A DNA stretch of 64,000 nt from Tigriopus japonicus (Eukaryota > Arthropoda > Copepoda > Harpacticoida > Harpacticidae). A program made the position numbers and the translations under genes. Below are positions 40,501 through 52,794 of the stretch, piece after piece. How positions within the stretch are numbered: the first letter of the stretch is position 1; every line of letters begins with the position of its first letter. Location of the stretch: contig CM021322.1 of the NCBI GenBank assembly GCA_010645155.1, positions 9,614,404 to 9,678,403 on the forward strand, in the 5' to 3' direction. Below the pieces are notes generated by a model that had not been told where the DNA came from, ran no database searches, and saw only the letters and a program-made list of their open reading frames with translations.

Positions 40501-43500
40501 GCGGCTCAAGCTCTATTTTGGCGTTAGTGTGTTTGTTTGCAAGCGAGAGGAGGATTTGGCACCAATCAGACGAGATTGGGCTATGTTGAGTGCTTAGATG
40601 GGGGTGTTTTGTCGGGCAATATGTTGCCGAAGGAAGAAAACCATTGTAGAACCACAGAGACAAGACGATATTCCAACTAATGGGCTACAAGAGCTTAGAC
40701 GAATATCCCTAGCTCTCTGACAACAATAACCATAAAGTGAATCCCTACCAATCTGTCATTGGGTCCGTTTTTTCGGATCTCATAAGCGCCCAATCCTAGT
40801 TAAGCCCTCCCCATTCACTCTCTTGCAAACAGTGAATTTTCTCAGGGCTTCTAAATCAGCAACGTCCACGCCAAATTTGAAACTCAATCGCCTAAAATTG
40901 TGTCTACAGTGCCCCCAAAGCTCCCCCTTTTTTCCAGGGTGGCTTTTGATGACGTCATCATGCGTTGGCTTGTAGCTAGAGTTTGAACATGAACTGAAAA
41001 TGGCATCCCTGACTCACCCGCTCTACTAAGTGACTGAAAAATCCCTCTTGGAGCTGAGGGATATATTGTGTAGTTTCAGTGCGAGAAAGATTTGAATATT
41101 CAATATGGTATTTTAAATGGTCCGGACTAGGGAGGGTCGGCTCCAAAATAGGGAAAAGAAGACTAGTCCCACACCAACCAGCAGTGCCACCCAAATGGAC
41201 GTGGTCTTGTCGCGGGCTAAATGGCTAATGTGCCCACTATTCATATCCTGAACAAGGCCATAAAAGCGCTTTTGTTCATAATATGGCACACGGAGAAGAC
41301 ATACGAAGACGACCATCACGCTCAAATCTCTACTGCATTGGAACTCCCGAAGTACTCCTATAAAAGTTAAGTTCAAAAGACATCATTTCATGTTTGACCC
41401 AAAACCATGGCCAACATTTTTAGTTTTCATTTGACAGCACGCTTCCAAGAGGTTAATACAATAATGACCGGCAGGTGTTGGATATGGCATGAGGGTGAAT
41501 TAGAGCCGGACCATGAAGTGCTCAGGTTTCAAGACGATGACGGCGACCACGTCGGCTAAGACCTTCGTGACCTTTGCTTCGGATTGAGTGTTTCCAAGAG
41601 CCACCCTTGACCACCAAATAACTTCAAATTGGGCTCAGAAATCATTTTTCGGTGTAATAAAGTTGTCAAGGAGGCAATTCTCTTTTGTCGACGAAATTAA
41701 TTAGGGTTTTCGTCTCGATCCCAATAGCGCTCACGCCAGGGTATCGGACGTCACTTTGGAATTTGTGGACGACTCCATGAAACCGCATCCAAGTGGCAAA
41801 AATAGTTTTTTGAGGGGTTTCTTCCGTGACAACTTCACGCCATCAACAATTTGCTTTCCTTGGCTTGAAGCAATCTTGAAGCATCTTAAATTGTTCTCAT
41901 TTCTTTCTCAGGCGGCAAGATTCAAGTTCTTCCCATAACGCGGCGAAAGTTCCAATTTTAGCGCCATGAGCTCGGATATTAACTATTTTAGTTGAGGTAT
42001 TTATCGGCTTCGCTTTAACGATGACTTGTGTATTTGGGCATAGTTCGTGTAATTATTGAGGATATTAATTTTTTTGACGCCAAAGTTTCGAGCCTGACAA
42101 CTCTGAAGCCGCCGACTTTCATCTCCGTTGTCGAACCAGACCAGTAGTACCCAAGGATGGGTACTTGGTTGGATGGTTGTGTGAGGTCATCTCTGTATTT
42201 CATGGTGGCCCTTGGAATCACTGCGCCGTCGAAGCGTTTTTTCCTTCTCCCCAGGTAGTGAACACCACTACTAGAACGGACAGATCGATGGAAGGTTGGT
42301 TGGCTGGCATACGCACTTCCTTCGTCGGTTGGTGGATTGGTCGAACGAACAAACGAGAGAGAGTGCGCTATCATCGATCTTTTGCACTAGGTTTTTACAA
42401 TGGAAAGGAATTTAGGACATTTCAGCCTTCTGTTTAGCCCTCCAAGGATCACAAAACCAGATGAGAAAGAGATCCTTTACTCGTATTTTCCGTCTTCTCC
42501 GTGACCGTCTCCGGACAGTTGACATAAAAGTCATCTCTTCTGCCTATTTAAACGCTAATTGATCTTACATTGTTCGACGTAACTAGGATACACATTGGCT
42601 TTAGGGAGTGTCACGGGAATGGAGGTGATGTTTTGAATACCAGTTTAGCTCTTCCTTTGTCGTCGTCGGTCGTTAGATCATCAAGATTTGGTGCCAACTG
42701 TTGTCGCCCAACCATCCTCGTCTAAATAAGTGGCATTTCCAATTAGGTCCGCTCGAGCTCTTCTCAAAAGGGATTCAAAAAGGGTGAAATTAGATGCTCC
42801 TCTAACTAGAATGCGCAATGTGTTTTCCCATGAAATTGACTTCAATTCCGCCATTTGCTCGCTCATCTCGTTCGCGAAAGGATGATCTTTTTTAGTTGTT
42901 TCATCTGCATACATCATGCACAGTATAAACATAACATCTCCTCCCTTTTTACCCTTTTGGCAGAGCTGGCATCACTTCAAGCTCAGTTTGTTCGTGTACC
43001 TATCTATCTCTAAGACTCGCCAGCCAATAGTGAAGGCAGTTTAGCTATCTTATCAAGCAGTGTTATCACCGTTACAAATTGACTTCGGTGAGCTAACGAG
43101 TCATCGTTCTCTTCCCTAAATTCCCCTTTGAGCCCTTGGTAAAATAGACTTGTGGTATCACTAGATTGGCCCCGACTTCAACTGAGATTTAACCCACCCA
43201 CGGTCTGAAAGGAGAACTCTTCTGTCATTTCTGTGATGATGCTAGAAAGCCAAGTCAAGACGTATTAACTGACACGAGTTCCTCGAAGTCGTCTCAAGAA
43301 TCTCCGTGCGTCCATGGAGGTCTGGAATGAACTTTGATGGGTTATCCACATGATTACTTGGCACTCTTACCTGATGAGGCCTTGATGAGAGGGACCCAGC
43401 TTCATGGCCAACCATTTGATGACACGGTAATTTTGGCCGATTCGAGGCGCTAGAACAGCCTTTCCTCATCGATCCGTCCAAAGAAGGAAGCTGAGAAGAA

Positions 43501-45406
43501 GCATCGGGCATTTTCGTTTTGAGCAGGCAGATGTTCTTGGAATCGATATCGGCAGTGCCTTTTTTTTGCTTCTATTGGCTTTTTCCCAGTCTTGTGTGGT
43601 CGTCAAATTTCATGGTTTGATTGGGACGATCTTTTTGATCAATTCAATTTGTGGTGGATCGTCAGTGCTATCTGATGAATTTTAACCGACTCTTGTGTCA
43701 AAATTTTGACATAACATTCGGCCCGAATCTTTAGAGGAAGGGGACTCCCGATGTTTCGCCTAACTAAGGGAGCCAAGAAGGGCAATCTCGTGATTGGAAA
43801 TGGAGACAAAAAACTGGGGGACTACCACCTATTGATCCAGTTCAAAGTGAAACAGCCAAACCATTGTAAATCAGAGGAAAAGCTATGTTAATGGTCTTGG
43901 TGACTCCTAGAGGTATTTACGGTTTCGATGTCATGATCAAGATATAGTTATTTCGGCGAGTATCATCAATATTCCCGTCCCTGATTGAGATCTCGTAAAA
44001 TCCTTCGTAATTAGGCGAACTGACCAAGAATGTGTTTTGATCGAATTTGAGTTGTTCCTACACCTGAACTCGAACCTACATGAAAGCCAACGAGAACGAG
44101 GTCAACATTTCGTTCCGGTCGGATGGAAATTGAATGTGAATCGGTTTTGGGAGGCGATGATGATACACACCTAATCTACGATATCCCAGCCCAAAACCCA
44201 CACAGTCTGTAGTGGGTGAAGGTTGTGTTCACCCTGCAGTTGATCATCTGTGATGTTTAGAGGGAAGAAGGAGGAAAGAGAGATACAGGGTGGGATGGCC
44301 AATGAGAATGAACCAGACCATAAATTATAAACTAATAATCACACAGAGCGATCAATTCCTCTCTTTCTCCTCTGAAAAGAGCGTGATGTTCATTTGTCAT
44401 TCTTGGGTTGATCCTAAACAAATTCTCCTCTAATCCCGCGCCTTCTTCAGATAGAAGTACTTCCAAATGGCAGTTTGTAAGAGGAGACTGGCTGGGTCAC
44501 GATTCACAAATTTAAACTTGGCTTTTCCTACCAAAAAACCCAAAATAATCCTTATCATCCGAAGGTAAAGAGTTGTTTCCGATTGTGATGCCCACAAAAT
44601 CATGGATACAATAGATGACTTGAGGGTCAGCTCTTCGATCTTTTCGGGTCGTAGTTCTCGAATTAGTTGATGATCACCTCCTCCCGCTCACCCTTTGATA
44701 AATCTGACTGGACAAATATTTTGATCGCCTGATTTCATGGGAAATTGCCAACAATGTAGCACTGGGAATGGGTTCAACAATTGGGGAGCTTTTACCACCC
44801 AGCGAGCATTTCTAGTGCCACGGTAAAGGGAGCAAATTAGGAGGCCATTGGTTAACCACACCAACAGACCCTTCGTACATCAGACGCATCAGCTTCTCAT
44901 AGAAGTTGGTCAAAACTCGGAAGACTTGACAAATGGTATCGAAATATGTTGTCTACATTTGAATCAACTCAAGGCCTAATCTTACAAAAAACTTAAATGC
45001 AAGAATCATCTAAACCTTTGGTGTTGATTATTTGAGAGTCTTGTCAATTGTACCCTCAACTGCCTTAGCTTGAGTATTTCATAGACTGTCTTATGAGTCT
45101 AGAGAGGAATCAACTTTGAATTAGTGCCCCAACATTGGACGAGTGCCTTGGAGGTGGGGATACAAGATGAGGTGACGGTGTTAGTGATGACGGTGGAGGT
45201 AATAGTAATGGTGGCGTGTACCTCAATGCCGAGCTATTTAAAAGTTATTAGTTGGCTCTCAGGCCGCTTTAATTGCTTTGTGGGTAAATTTGCTTCGGCG
45301 TGAACAATTAAGGGAGACTACGTATACACACATTCACCACTCTCAACACAATTTTTAGACATGAGATCTACCAATGAAAAGTCATGCTTTTTGAAGGAAC
45401 TCAATT

Positions 45407-45412
45407 TTTATT
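45407..45412 (-). terminator. Likely poly(A) signal of minus-strand Tbx20
   Basis: The plus strand reads TTTATT, so the minus strand reads AATAAA, about 200 bases downstream of the TGA at 45615-45617. The distance is normal for a 3' UTR. Cleavage would fall just below 45400. Confidence 0.5.
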
Positions 45413-45614
45413 CCGATTCTTTGAATGATAATTGTAATAGCAATAATAATAAAGATAGTAACATCAACAACATTCACTATATTCACGAGTCAAATCATAC
45501 GTTGGTGGGGACAGGGTGTATGAGATTAAAGCTAAATTGTTTTACGTATTTTTTCGTTGTTATTCAAACGGCGAGAGCGACATAAAAGAAGGCCGTCCAT
45601 CCTTCATCTCGGAT

Positions 45615-46532
45615 TCAAGGTGAAGCTGGGGAGCTTTTGGGTGAGCCATGGACCTCAATTGGGGATGCGCTCAATCGTCGGTGCGGGGGAGATTGGGGCG
45701 AGCGCGGTGGGGAAGGGCTACTTCCCCCTTGCTTTGAATTTGGAATGACGTAGGGAGAGAAGCGCTGAAGGCCTCCTAAAGGTGAAAGGGTCGGGAACAT
45801 GGGCCGAGGCGAAGCTAGCATGTGGGGCGATGACACTGGACCCATACCCGATGAAGTGGGAGACACCAGAGGTGATGATCCTGACGAAGGAGACGACGAA
45901 GCGGTCGACGGCGTTCCAGGCATAGCCTGTGTCACTGACGAGGCCAAAAGACCCAGATGATTCTGAAGACCGGCTGCTTGCATGGCACTCCACTGAGACA
46001 ATAGAGATGGAGGCATCTGACCCGCATGAGGTCGTGAAATAGCTGCGTTCATCGTGTACAACTGACTTTGATGGGCGGCCAACAAGGCCTGAAGCTCACC
46101 CGCTGTCACAGGGGGTGGTGCCATGTGGTGCCGCCCACCCATTAGCATCATAGCTCGGGCCTTCTCCGCAGCCACAGCTGCGACCATGAGATTGTTATTC
46201 TCAGCGTCTGACGAGAACAAGGGGTTTCTGAAGAGTAAGGCAGGATCCATGAAACCGGGTGGACCCATTGGAGACATGCCATAGCAATCACTCTCGTAGT
46301 CATTGAGACGGGATGAGTCTCTGAAGCCCTTGGCGAACGGGTTGGAATCAATCTTAAGTTTAGTGATCAGTTGGTTTTGGTAAGCGGTGACAGCCGTGAA
46401 CACGGTCTCGGGAAAGATGTAGGTGTGATATTCCTCTTGTTCCAAATTCGTGATGGGTCCGTTATTGTTTGGATCTCGACGAGTGACTAGATGAACTCGG
46501 GGTTGAAAGCGATGCATGGAATTCAAAACCAT
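45615..46532 (-). CDS. Tbx20: Minus-strand Tbx20 exon 4: end of T-box and whole C-terminus, uninterrupted
   Basis: 918 bp, acceptor caatttcag, ending in TGA at 45615-45617. It runs without a break from [12 protein letters not shown] through [19 protein letters not shown] and [17 protein letters not shown] to the C-terminal tail. In the plus-strand copy the same protein region is divided over three exons. The open frame continues above 46532, but the paralogue and the acceptor site fix the exon start. Confidence 0.94.
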   Translation of the reverse strand: MVLNSMHRFQPRVHLVTRRDPNNNGPITNLEQEEYHTYIFPETVFTAVTAYQNQLITKLKIDSNPFAKGFRDSSRLNDYESDCYGMSPMGPPGFMDPALLFRNPLFSSDAENNNLMVAAVAAEKARAMMLMGGRHHMAPPPVTAGELQALLAAHQSQLYTMNAAISRPHAGQMPPSLLSQWSAMQAAGLQNHLGLLASSVTQAMPGTPSTASSSPSSGSSPLVSPTSSGMGPVSSPHMLASPRPMFPTLSPLGGLQRFSPYVIPNSKQGGSSPSPPRSPQSPPHRRLSASPIEVHGSPKSSPASP

Positions 46533-48632
46533 CTGAAATTGAAATGATGTTAATAAGCTTGCGAGGTCGAGTATTTGTTGTTTAAGATCACTCCTAGTAC
46601 ATATCATCAGCATCTCTACTCATGATGGAATTGAATGAAAGGGAGTGGTGAATATGTGTGCAGTCAAAATCAAAAGCGCCCAGAGCATTTTCTCTGTATC
46701 ATCATGCCTCGCAAAATGAGCAATCTAGCGAGGTGTGCCCAAGGTTGAGTGTGATTTGAAAACAAAAATCCAATATCAATTCGTTTTCATGGCTGATCTG
46801 AAATGGGTGTTCTCTCCAGAGCCCTCCGTAAGAGGTGGAGTCAGTTCCGAAGTCTCAGATGTGTTCGTAATCCATCACTTAGGAGCTCAAAACCCATGAT
46901 TACTACATATCTTTTCATCTTTTGAAGGGGGAGCAAGCGGAGATGAGCTCTTTGGGTTTCGTCAATGATGGAATGTTCAAACCGAACAGATCCAGGGCAT
47001 CAACCACCTGGAAGAAGCGGGCTGTAATTGCTCCAGCTTAGTAGAAAGTTGGCTACTCATTTGAAGTTATCTATCCGCATCTTTTGCCATGATTCTCGGT
47101 CTTCCATTTGGTGAAATCTCGTACCCATTTGCACCAAAACGATCGCCATAAATTGAGTGAATGAGGCTGATCCAAGATGAGACAGGAACTGACTGGTATT
47201 TGAAGAAATAGCCACAAGTATTGCATTATGAAAATGGTTCCTCAAAAGCAAAGGTTATCGTTTGTCTTGCAACGAACAAAGAGGCTTGAAAATCCATTTT
47301 CATTTGCTGCATTGCCAGGTTTGGTCATGAGTTGCCGGTTCGCTTTTTTTTCAAATGATGGATATGCAAAGCGATGATGCCTTGGCACCTGTCATTGATC
47401 ATTAGAGGCCTGTCTTCAATCTCCAAAGTTGCTTGAGCCCAACTGAGGCGTGAAGATTTGAAACAATGAACTTCCATTTGTCACTTCAGACCTACCAAAA
47501 GAAGAAGATGAAGAAGAAGAACAACAACAACGGAGCTGAAACCTCCTCACTAGAGTGGTCACTAAGCCTCACTTAACCAAACTAGGATCTGAGGCATGTG
47601 TTCAGATGATTAAATTATGATGGTTGCCCAATAAAATGATTGACATAATCAGTTACAGGTAGTATCAGTCGGCCTTGATTGCCAAATATTGGCAATGCAT
47701 CCTGAGCACAAGGATCAAAGAATAAGAAGGTATGCTTAACTCTAGTAATGAATGGATGCCAATACTTGAGAAAAGATATTCGCATGACTTGTCAAGAGGA
47801 TGTGAAATAGAAGAGGAGAGCGTTATAACACACGAGACTGTCGTTCATCTTTGGTTTCGAGGCTCGTGATGGATACATGAACGAGCGAACGAAATAACGA
47901 TTGGCTGGGAATTGGATACGTAGCTCTTTCTCTTCGTGAGGCTCAATCGAACAAAACAGAAGCTCTTTCCTTCTCCCTCGTTCATGGCATGCCAAGGAAA
48001 ATCAATAAGGAAGAACAAAAAACGTCACACATTGATTGACTCAGGGATGTTCATGATGATCCTTATGGCTCATCAAATGGAGGAGAAAGACCCCGAAAGA
48101 AAAGCGGAAAGAAGAATGAAGAGAGAGCTAGCTAGCTGACTGACTGACTGACTGACTGACTGAGTGAGTGACTGTCTGGCCTCATGTTCTGCGAACACGC
48201 AAACAAACCGCCTTTTTGTGTCAAATTTGTGGAGAAAAGAGAGCTTCACTCTTCCAGCCTCTAATCATAGACATGAGAAATGACATGGAAGCAGGGAATG
48301 AAGTGCACAAGAGGAGGAGGACCCCCCTCACAGAGACACTGCCGAGAGGAAAATTTGCGTGAAAAATTCTGTTTCAACTCCATTTGAGGAACGACGCTGA
48401 GCGCACCTCACGGTCGGAGATGGAACAAAAACGCCAAGATCACGCTTGGAAGCGCAAGCCCAGGTTCGTCATGCAGCATCAGGTTACACTTTTTTACTGA
48501 TTAGCTTCAAATATGGAGGTTTGTGTCGAATATTTGGCCTCGTTCGAAGCTCGCTGACATGCGTGTTGGACATGTGATCAGCAGCTATTTACGCCGAGCA
48601 ACAACGGCTAACTCGACCACCCCGAAAACTTG

Positions 48633-48684
<52 letters not shown>

Positions 48685-51600
48685 GGGTCCAGCCATGGAC
48701 CTCGAGTTGTCGAAGAATGAAAGAAAGAAAAATTCGAACATGTCTTCGTTTCCCCTTTTGTGAGGCAGTCAAGATTATATGAGCTATTTGTCGAAAATTG
48801 AATTTACTGTCCACCTCGCCCGCTTACTACTCACTCACTCGCTATCTTTCCATCAGGGTTGACTGCCTGTTTTGAGCGGCGCGTGGTGGTGGCCTTTTTA
48901 CAACTTGAAAAATGTTGCAATGTACCCATAAGAGCACAGTAAACACTCTAACTCTCTGGGTGTGTTGTTCAGCGTGACAAGACTGTTAACGGTTTTTACC
49001 TCTTCATATTGGGACTTGAAGAGGAAGAGGTACGTTGTCGAGGGAAAGGGCTCCTTAAAGGCAGGCAAGGGTGAATTTCAGAAAAAGAGCAATTGTGGGG
49101 AGCAATAAAAGTCGAGTGTCTTTGGAGCAAACCTTGGCTCACGACCCACCTTCTTACTTACACACACATACTGCACACACGCCAGAGTAGAGTTTCTGTT
49201 ACTCGATAGCTATATATACGTACGTAGGTATAGGGCCACTTTTGGGGCACGTGTGGAGAATGTCATTCCAAGGGTACTACTCCTTCACGGTTCTAATGTA
49301 ACAGTATTGAGTATTAGTAGCAGCAGCCTGCTTGCCACCACGGTAATTTGGTGGACGAGCTCTTCGAAGGCTTAAGATCATGCCAGAGGTATGCCATGAC
49401 CACACACACTCACATCTGGAGGAGCAGGACCTCACCCGACTTCACGGGTTTGGCCGACTCACTCAGTGGATAGATGGATAGATGGATGGATGGAGTTAAG
49501 AAGAAAGGGCTAGCGGATTTATGAGCGAAAGGAGTTATTCGGGTCACTGATGGGGTCACTAAGATTCATTATATATGGCGCTGGTGAGTTACGGCCAAAC
49601 ATCCACCCCATCAGCCATCTCAATTCCTTCATGTTTACTTAGTAGTCACTATTATATTCAGAAATAATTCATTACCTGTCCGGTTTTGTCCATTTCGTTA
49701 TTGGTGAGCTTGACTTTTTCGAACGAGACCACTTGTTTCCGTAGCTGCTCGCCGGTAAATGGGGCATCCGGATGAACGTAGAAACGATGGGGAGGGGGCG
49801 GGTCAGCCTTGCCTGCCACCAGCCAAGAGGATCGATGATATGCGTAACGATAGCGTTTGTTATCACAGGGAACGATATCCATGAGGACCCAATACTTTTG
49901 GTGCGGGTTCAGATTCAAAAAGCTACATCGGAGCGTGGGGAACATTCGCCTGGAAAAGAAGGCGTAAGACATTGAGTTTCTTCGCAACTGCAATATACGT
50001 AGCAGTAGATGTGTGAGTTGTTATTCTAAAAATTTTCGAGTAAATGTGCGGTTGTCATGACCTGAAAATGCTAGGCCCTGCTCCAAATTGGCCCCAATGC
50101 CGGGTTCTTGAAAGCGCTCTCTATTTATCCATTGTTATTCTTTGGCTCAAAGAGAAAAATTGCTTTTGACGAATGTGCTCTAATCACGCAATAAAGCTAG
50201 ATCAATACCCACAAAAGAAAATGGCTCGAGAGAACGCCCTTCTTCAGCTTTGAAAGTGCCGATTGGTAGACGTGTTTCATCCTTGAATAGAGTAGGAGGT
50301 GGGAGAAGACTTGATAACTTTCATTCTTCAAACACGAATCGACAGCTCCAGGGTTTTGTTTCCTCATTCACTCTGAAGCAGCTCAAATTTTACGTTCTAT
50401 CTACACGTCTTGAGCCGGCCATTAGCAGAGAGTGCAACAACTAGAGAAAAGTGCTTCTTTGGAGCCATCAAATCCGAAGAAATCGACATCACCAGTCATA
50501 CTGTTCTACATCATGAGATCACAGACTGGTAGTGGGGCTGGTGGGTTTGGTAGGTCTGATAGCTATCTTCTCCCATTGATGGGATTGATCTCGAGAAGAG
50601 CGCCTTGAACCAACCACTCATTTGTGGTGAGGGTACTTAATGCCTTGGATAGGAAATGGGAAGGGGAATGGATGACTTCGTTGAGCTCTACCAAGATAAG
50701 TACGTAGTGAGAGAGAGAGAAAGATAGTGCAGTGTCGGGCCCTTCAGCCTTAAAAAGGTGCCAAATCGGAGCAGTAAAAGTCATAATGGTAATTAACTCC
50801 ATGATATAGAATTTAATTACGCCACTAAATGACTCATAAATCTATTGGCCGAGTGGGATGGGAAGATTAAACTCCATCTATTCCGTCAGGTCGCCAGGTG
50901 GGTAGAACAGCTAGTCTGCAGTGCGTGGCGGGCTCTTTTGGGTGGGAAACCAGGCGATCCGACTGATTTGGGCTTGATCATGGAAGTAGGGAGGGACTTT
51001 CGACCCTTCGCTACACCACCGTAGCCCATCTCCTCAATTCTCAAGATGAAGGAGATGAGCAGCAGCAGCAGCAACTCTGGTAATATTATTACCGATATGT
51101 AGTTCGCTTCCCTCCGCCTGCTCGTCTCAGACGAGCTTACAATTTATGGCAACGTGCTCAGTGTGAAGTCACTTCAAGGAGGTTGATTCCCTCTCTCGGC
51201 GAATTGAATTTGAAATTGATTTTTCATTGCTCTTTGGCTCGCAACAACTCGTCAGAGCACGTTTGTATGGACATGTGTTGGAACAAGCGAAAGAGCCCTA
51301 TTAAAGACAATTTCAACCTACGTGTACACAAATCGAGAGACAACCAAATGATTCCCATCTAAAGTGTGAAATCAAATTATGAGAAACGACTCCCAGACCA
51401 AGAGGCTTCAAATCAAACCGAGAACGACGATGCTTGTTCGAATGATAAATGCCCTCTGTCAAGTTTCAACATTTAACGGCCAAACAAAACCGGGTAGGAG
51501 GGGTAGTAACTCGGAAAAAGCTGATGTTTTCGGCTAAACTGGATCAAAGCGCATCGCTATTTCAGTAGAAGGTGAACAGAATCTTGCCAGACTTTTTCTC

Positions 51601-52520
51601 GCACATTTCCCGGTGGGCCGGAAATATAACTTTTTTTTAACAATGATGGCTTGAAATCTGATTCCCGACAAGGTGATTACAGAAACAGAACCCGCAAAAA
51701 TTGCATTCCTAATGGCCTTCCGTCCTTGTGGGGATGTACTTGAAAACGCCACCTTTCAAGAGGTTGAATGTCTTAGTCTCACCTTCCGGTTTTCGTGATG
51801 ATCATTTCGGTTTCATAGTCATGGAATTTGTCCCACAACTCCTTGGTCTCCAAGATACATGTGATATACTTCAAATCCTCACTGTTACATTTGGACCGCA
51901 TTCGTCGATCCTCGCGTTTCTTTTTGGGCATCATTTGCGGTGAACGAGGAGATTGGTGGGAAGAAGACTTGGAATTATTGGAATTATTGTTCGAATGGCT
52001 TTGTCCATTGGTGTCGGCATCCATTTCAGAGCACTGTTCCACGTCGATATCGCCTCCATCGCCATTAGACTCAGAGGCCTTGCGCTTCCGATCGCCCATA
52101 TTTCCATGATTTTGATTTGCTACTGCGGCTAATCGTTCGTGCAAATGGGGATTCTTATGGGCAGCAGCCACAGCCGCATGTGAAGCTGACACTTTTTGTG
52201 CAAGATGAGCTAAAATTGCAATTGCAAAATCTGCATTGAAAATTGCCCCACCGTTTTGAAAATAAAACTATTTTTCACTTACCGAGAATTGGAACCGATT
52301 CGACAAGTCGACGTCTTCGCTCAAGTTCATCGTCGGTGTCCTTGTTCATCAAGGCTGCGATGGAGAAATTACTGGCCTTGAGTGCTGGGGCCTTGGACTT
52401 TTCAATGACTCGATCATCCTCGACAGACGATGGACTCTGAGGCCGTGGCGGGCTAACCGAGAGGTTGGGTGAGATCATCGCAGTGGAGGAGTGAACAATA
52501 TTGGTCGGATGAACAGTCAT
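45615..52520 (-). CDS. Tbx20: TBX20/midline-H15-like T-box transcription factor, minus-strand copy (complete)
   Basis: Four coding exons on the minus strand: 52283-52520, 51783-52209, 49676-49949 and 45615-46532. All introns are GT-AG and all phases match, giving 1,857 bp and 618 aa. The N-terminus has FSIAALM at residues 52-58, an eh1-like motif that TBX20 proteins also carry near their start. Residues 120-123 (RKRK) and 174-182 (PKKKREDRR) are candidate nuclear localisation signals. The T-box spans about 199-388, from ETKELWDKF through [19 protein letters not shown] to [10 protein letters not shown]. The tail is rich in Pro, Ser and Met, with DAENNN...[11 protein letters not shown] at 422-446 and RFSPYVIP at 570-577. 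I chose the ATG at 52518-52520 because it precedes the conserved N-terminal motif and the frame is closed upstream. It should be a nuclear DNA-binding regulator of patterning. It converges on the plus-strand paralogue. Confidence 0.95.
48128..48174. repeat. Tetranucleotide repeat (GCTA then GACT/GAGT)
   Basis: Three GCTA-type units followed by at least six GACT units and GAGT variants. It lies in an intron of the minus-strand Tbx20 gene and is likely polymorphic. Confidence 0.9.
48634..48684. repeat. Long (TC)n dinucleotide microsatellite
   Basis: About 50 bases of CT/TC with a single interruption (ttt near 48676). On the minus (transcribed) strand it reads (GA)n. It is intronic in Tbx20. 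Confidence 0.95.
49468..49494. repeat. GATA/GATG tetranucleotide repeat
   Basis: Alternating GGATAGAT and GGATGGAT units in the Tbx20 intron, about 180 bases from exon 3. Confidence 0.9.
49676..49949 (-). CDS. Tbx20: Minus-strand Tbx20 exon 3: central T-box
   Basis: 274 bp, acceptor ttcttttccag, donor acag|gtaatg. It encodes [30 protein letters not shown] and [20 protein letters not shown]. Length and phase are the same as the plus-strand exon 3485-3758. Eight of 91 residues differ (V/L, Q/L, V/N, V/L, L/M, L/F, T/V, N/T), with many more silent changes. Confidence 0.95.
49950..51782 (-). other. Intron of minus-strand Tbx20 (1,833 bp)
   Basis: Donor gtgag at 51782, acceptor ttcttttccag at 49950. 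It holds a short (AGC)n run near 51058-51072. The corresponding plus-strand intron would have to start left of the window. No gene inside. Confidence 0.88.
51783..52209 (-). CDS. Tbx20: Minus-strand Tbx20 exon 2: linker and start of T-box
   Basis: 427 bp, acceptor aattttag, donor gaag|gtgag. It encodes an Ala/His-rich stretch, basic RKRK, a Ser/Asn-rich linker and PKKKREDRR. The T-box then opens with [19 protein letters not shown] and IITKTGR. The last two bases (AG) pair with the first base of the next exon to give Arg. No equivalent of this exon was found for the plus-strand copy. Confidence 0.94.
52283..52520 (-). CDS. Tbx20: Minus-strand Tbx20 exon 1: N-terminus with FSIAALM motif
   Basis: 238 bp from ATG to donor ctcg|gtaagt (79 codons plus one base). 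It contains [12 protein letters not shown] and [16 protein letters not shown]. FxIxxLM matches the eh1-like Groucho-binding pattern reported for TBX20/Mid. Just upstream, gactgcag|TTTAAAG could be the acceptor of a 5' UTR intron or a trans-splice site. Confidence 0.9.
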
Positions 52521-52794
52521 TTAAAACTTTAAACTGCAGTCACTAAGAGGTCAACACAAGGTAGAAGTTCTCATTTGGAGGGCGTCACAACGAGATCACT
52601 GATATCACACAATATGCCAGGAAATGTCTTGCGCTATCTTTCAACAAGTCTTGCAATTTCTTCTCCAAAGGATGGGTTTGTCCTCGTCTTGCAACTCTGC
52701 CTTTCAACAGATGACTGATTCTTGAGAAAAACTTGAGCAGGTGAAAAAGGTGATTTTTCGCCCCGAAACAAAACCACATTTCCCTGTTCTCAGA

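Larger units (their letters stand above)
31001..45406. other. Gene-poor interval, last part: no gene supported
   Basis: The longest open frame is 31821-32309 plus (162 codons from ATG). A 149-codon frame overlaps it on the other strand, and neither has a motif. Others of note are 34226-34642 minus (138 codons), 35515-35889 plus (124) and 41113-41376 minus (87, with a hydrophobic C-terminal stretch). None can be tied to a family. Simple repeats: (ATC)n at 31532-31562 and GGTT/GACT/GGAT runs at 37539-37587. Confidence 0.6.
46533..49675 (-). other. Intron of minus-strand Tbx20 (3,143 bp)
   Basis: Donor gtaatg at 49675, acceptor caatttcag at 46533. It contains GAA/AAC triplets at 47500-47533, a GCTA/GACT tract at 48128-48174, a long (TC)n at 48634-48684 and a GATA/GATG tract at 49468-49494. 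No other gene recognised. Confidence 0.88.

Noticed and set aside
41113..41376. 87-codon minus-strand frame with a hydrophobic C-terminal segment, as in a tail-anchored protein
   Set aside because: A single hydrophobic stretch is weak evidence. There is no family resemblance and no transcript signals close by.
44040..44090. tRNA-like B-box resemblance (minus strand GGTTCGAGTTC)
   Set aside because: The B-box is imperfect, and no A-box or pairing acceptor stem was seen at the right distance.
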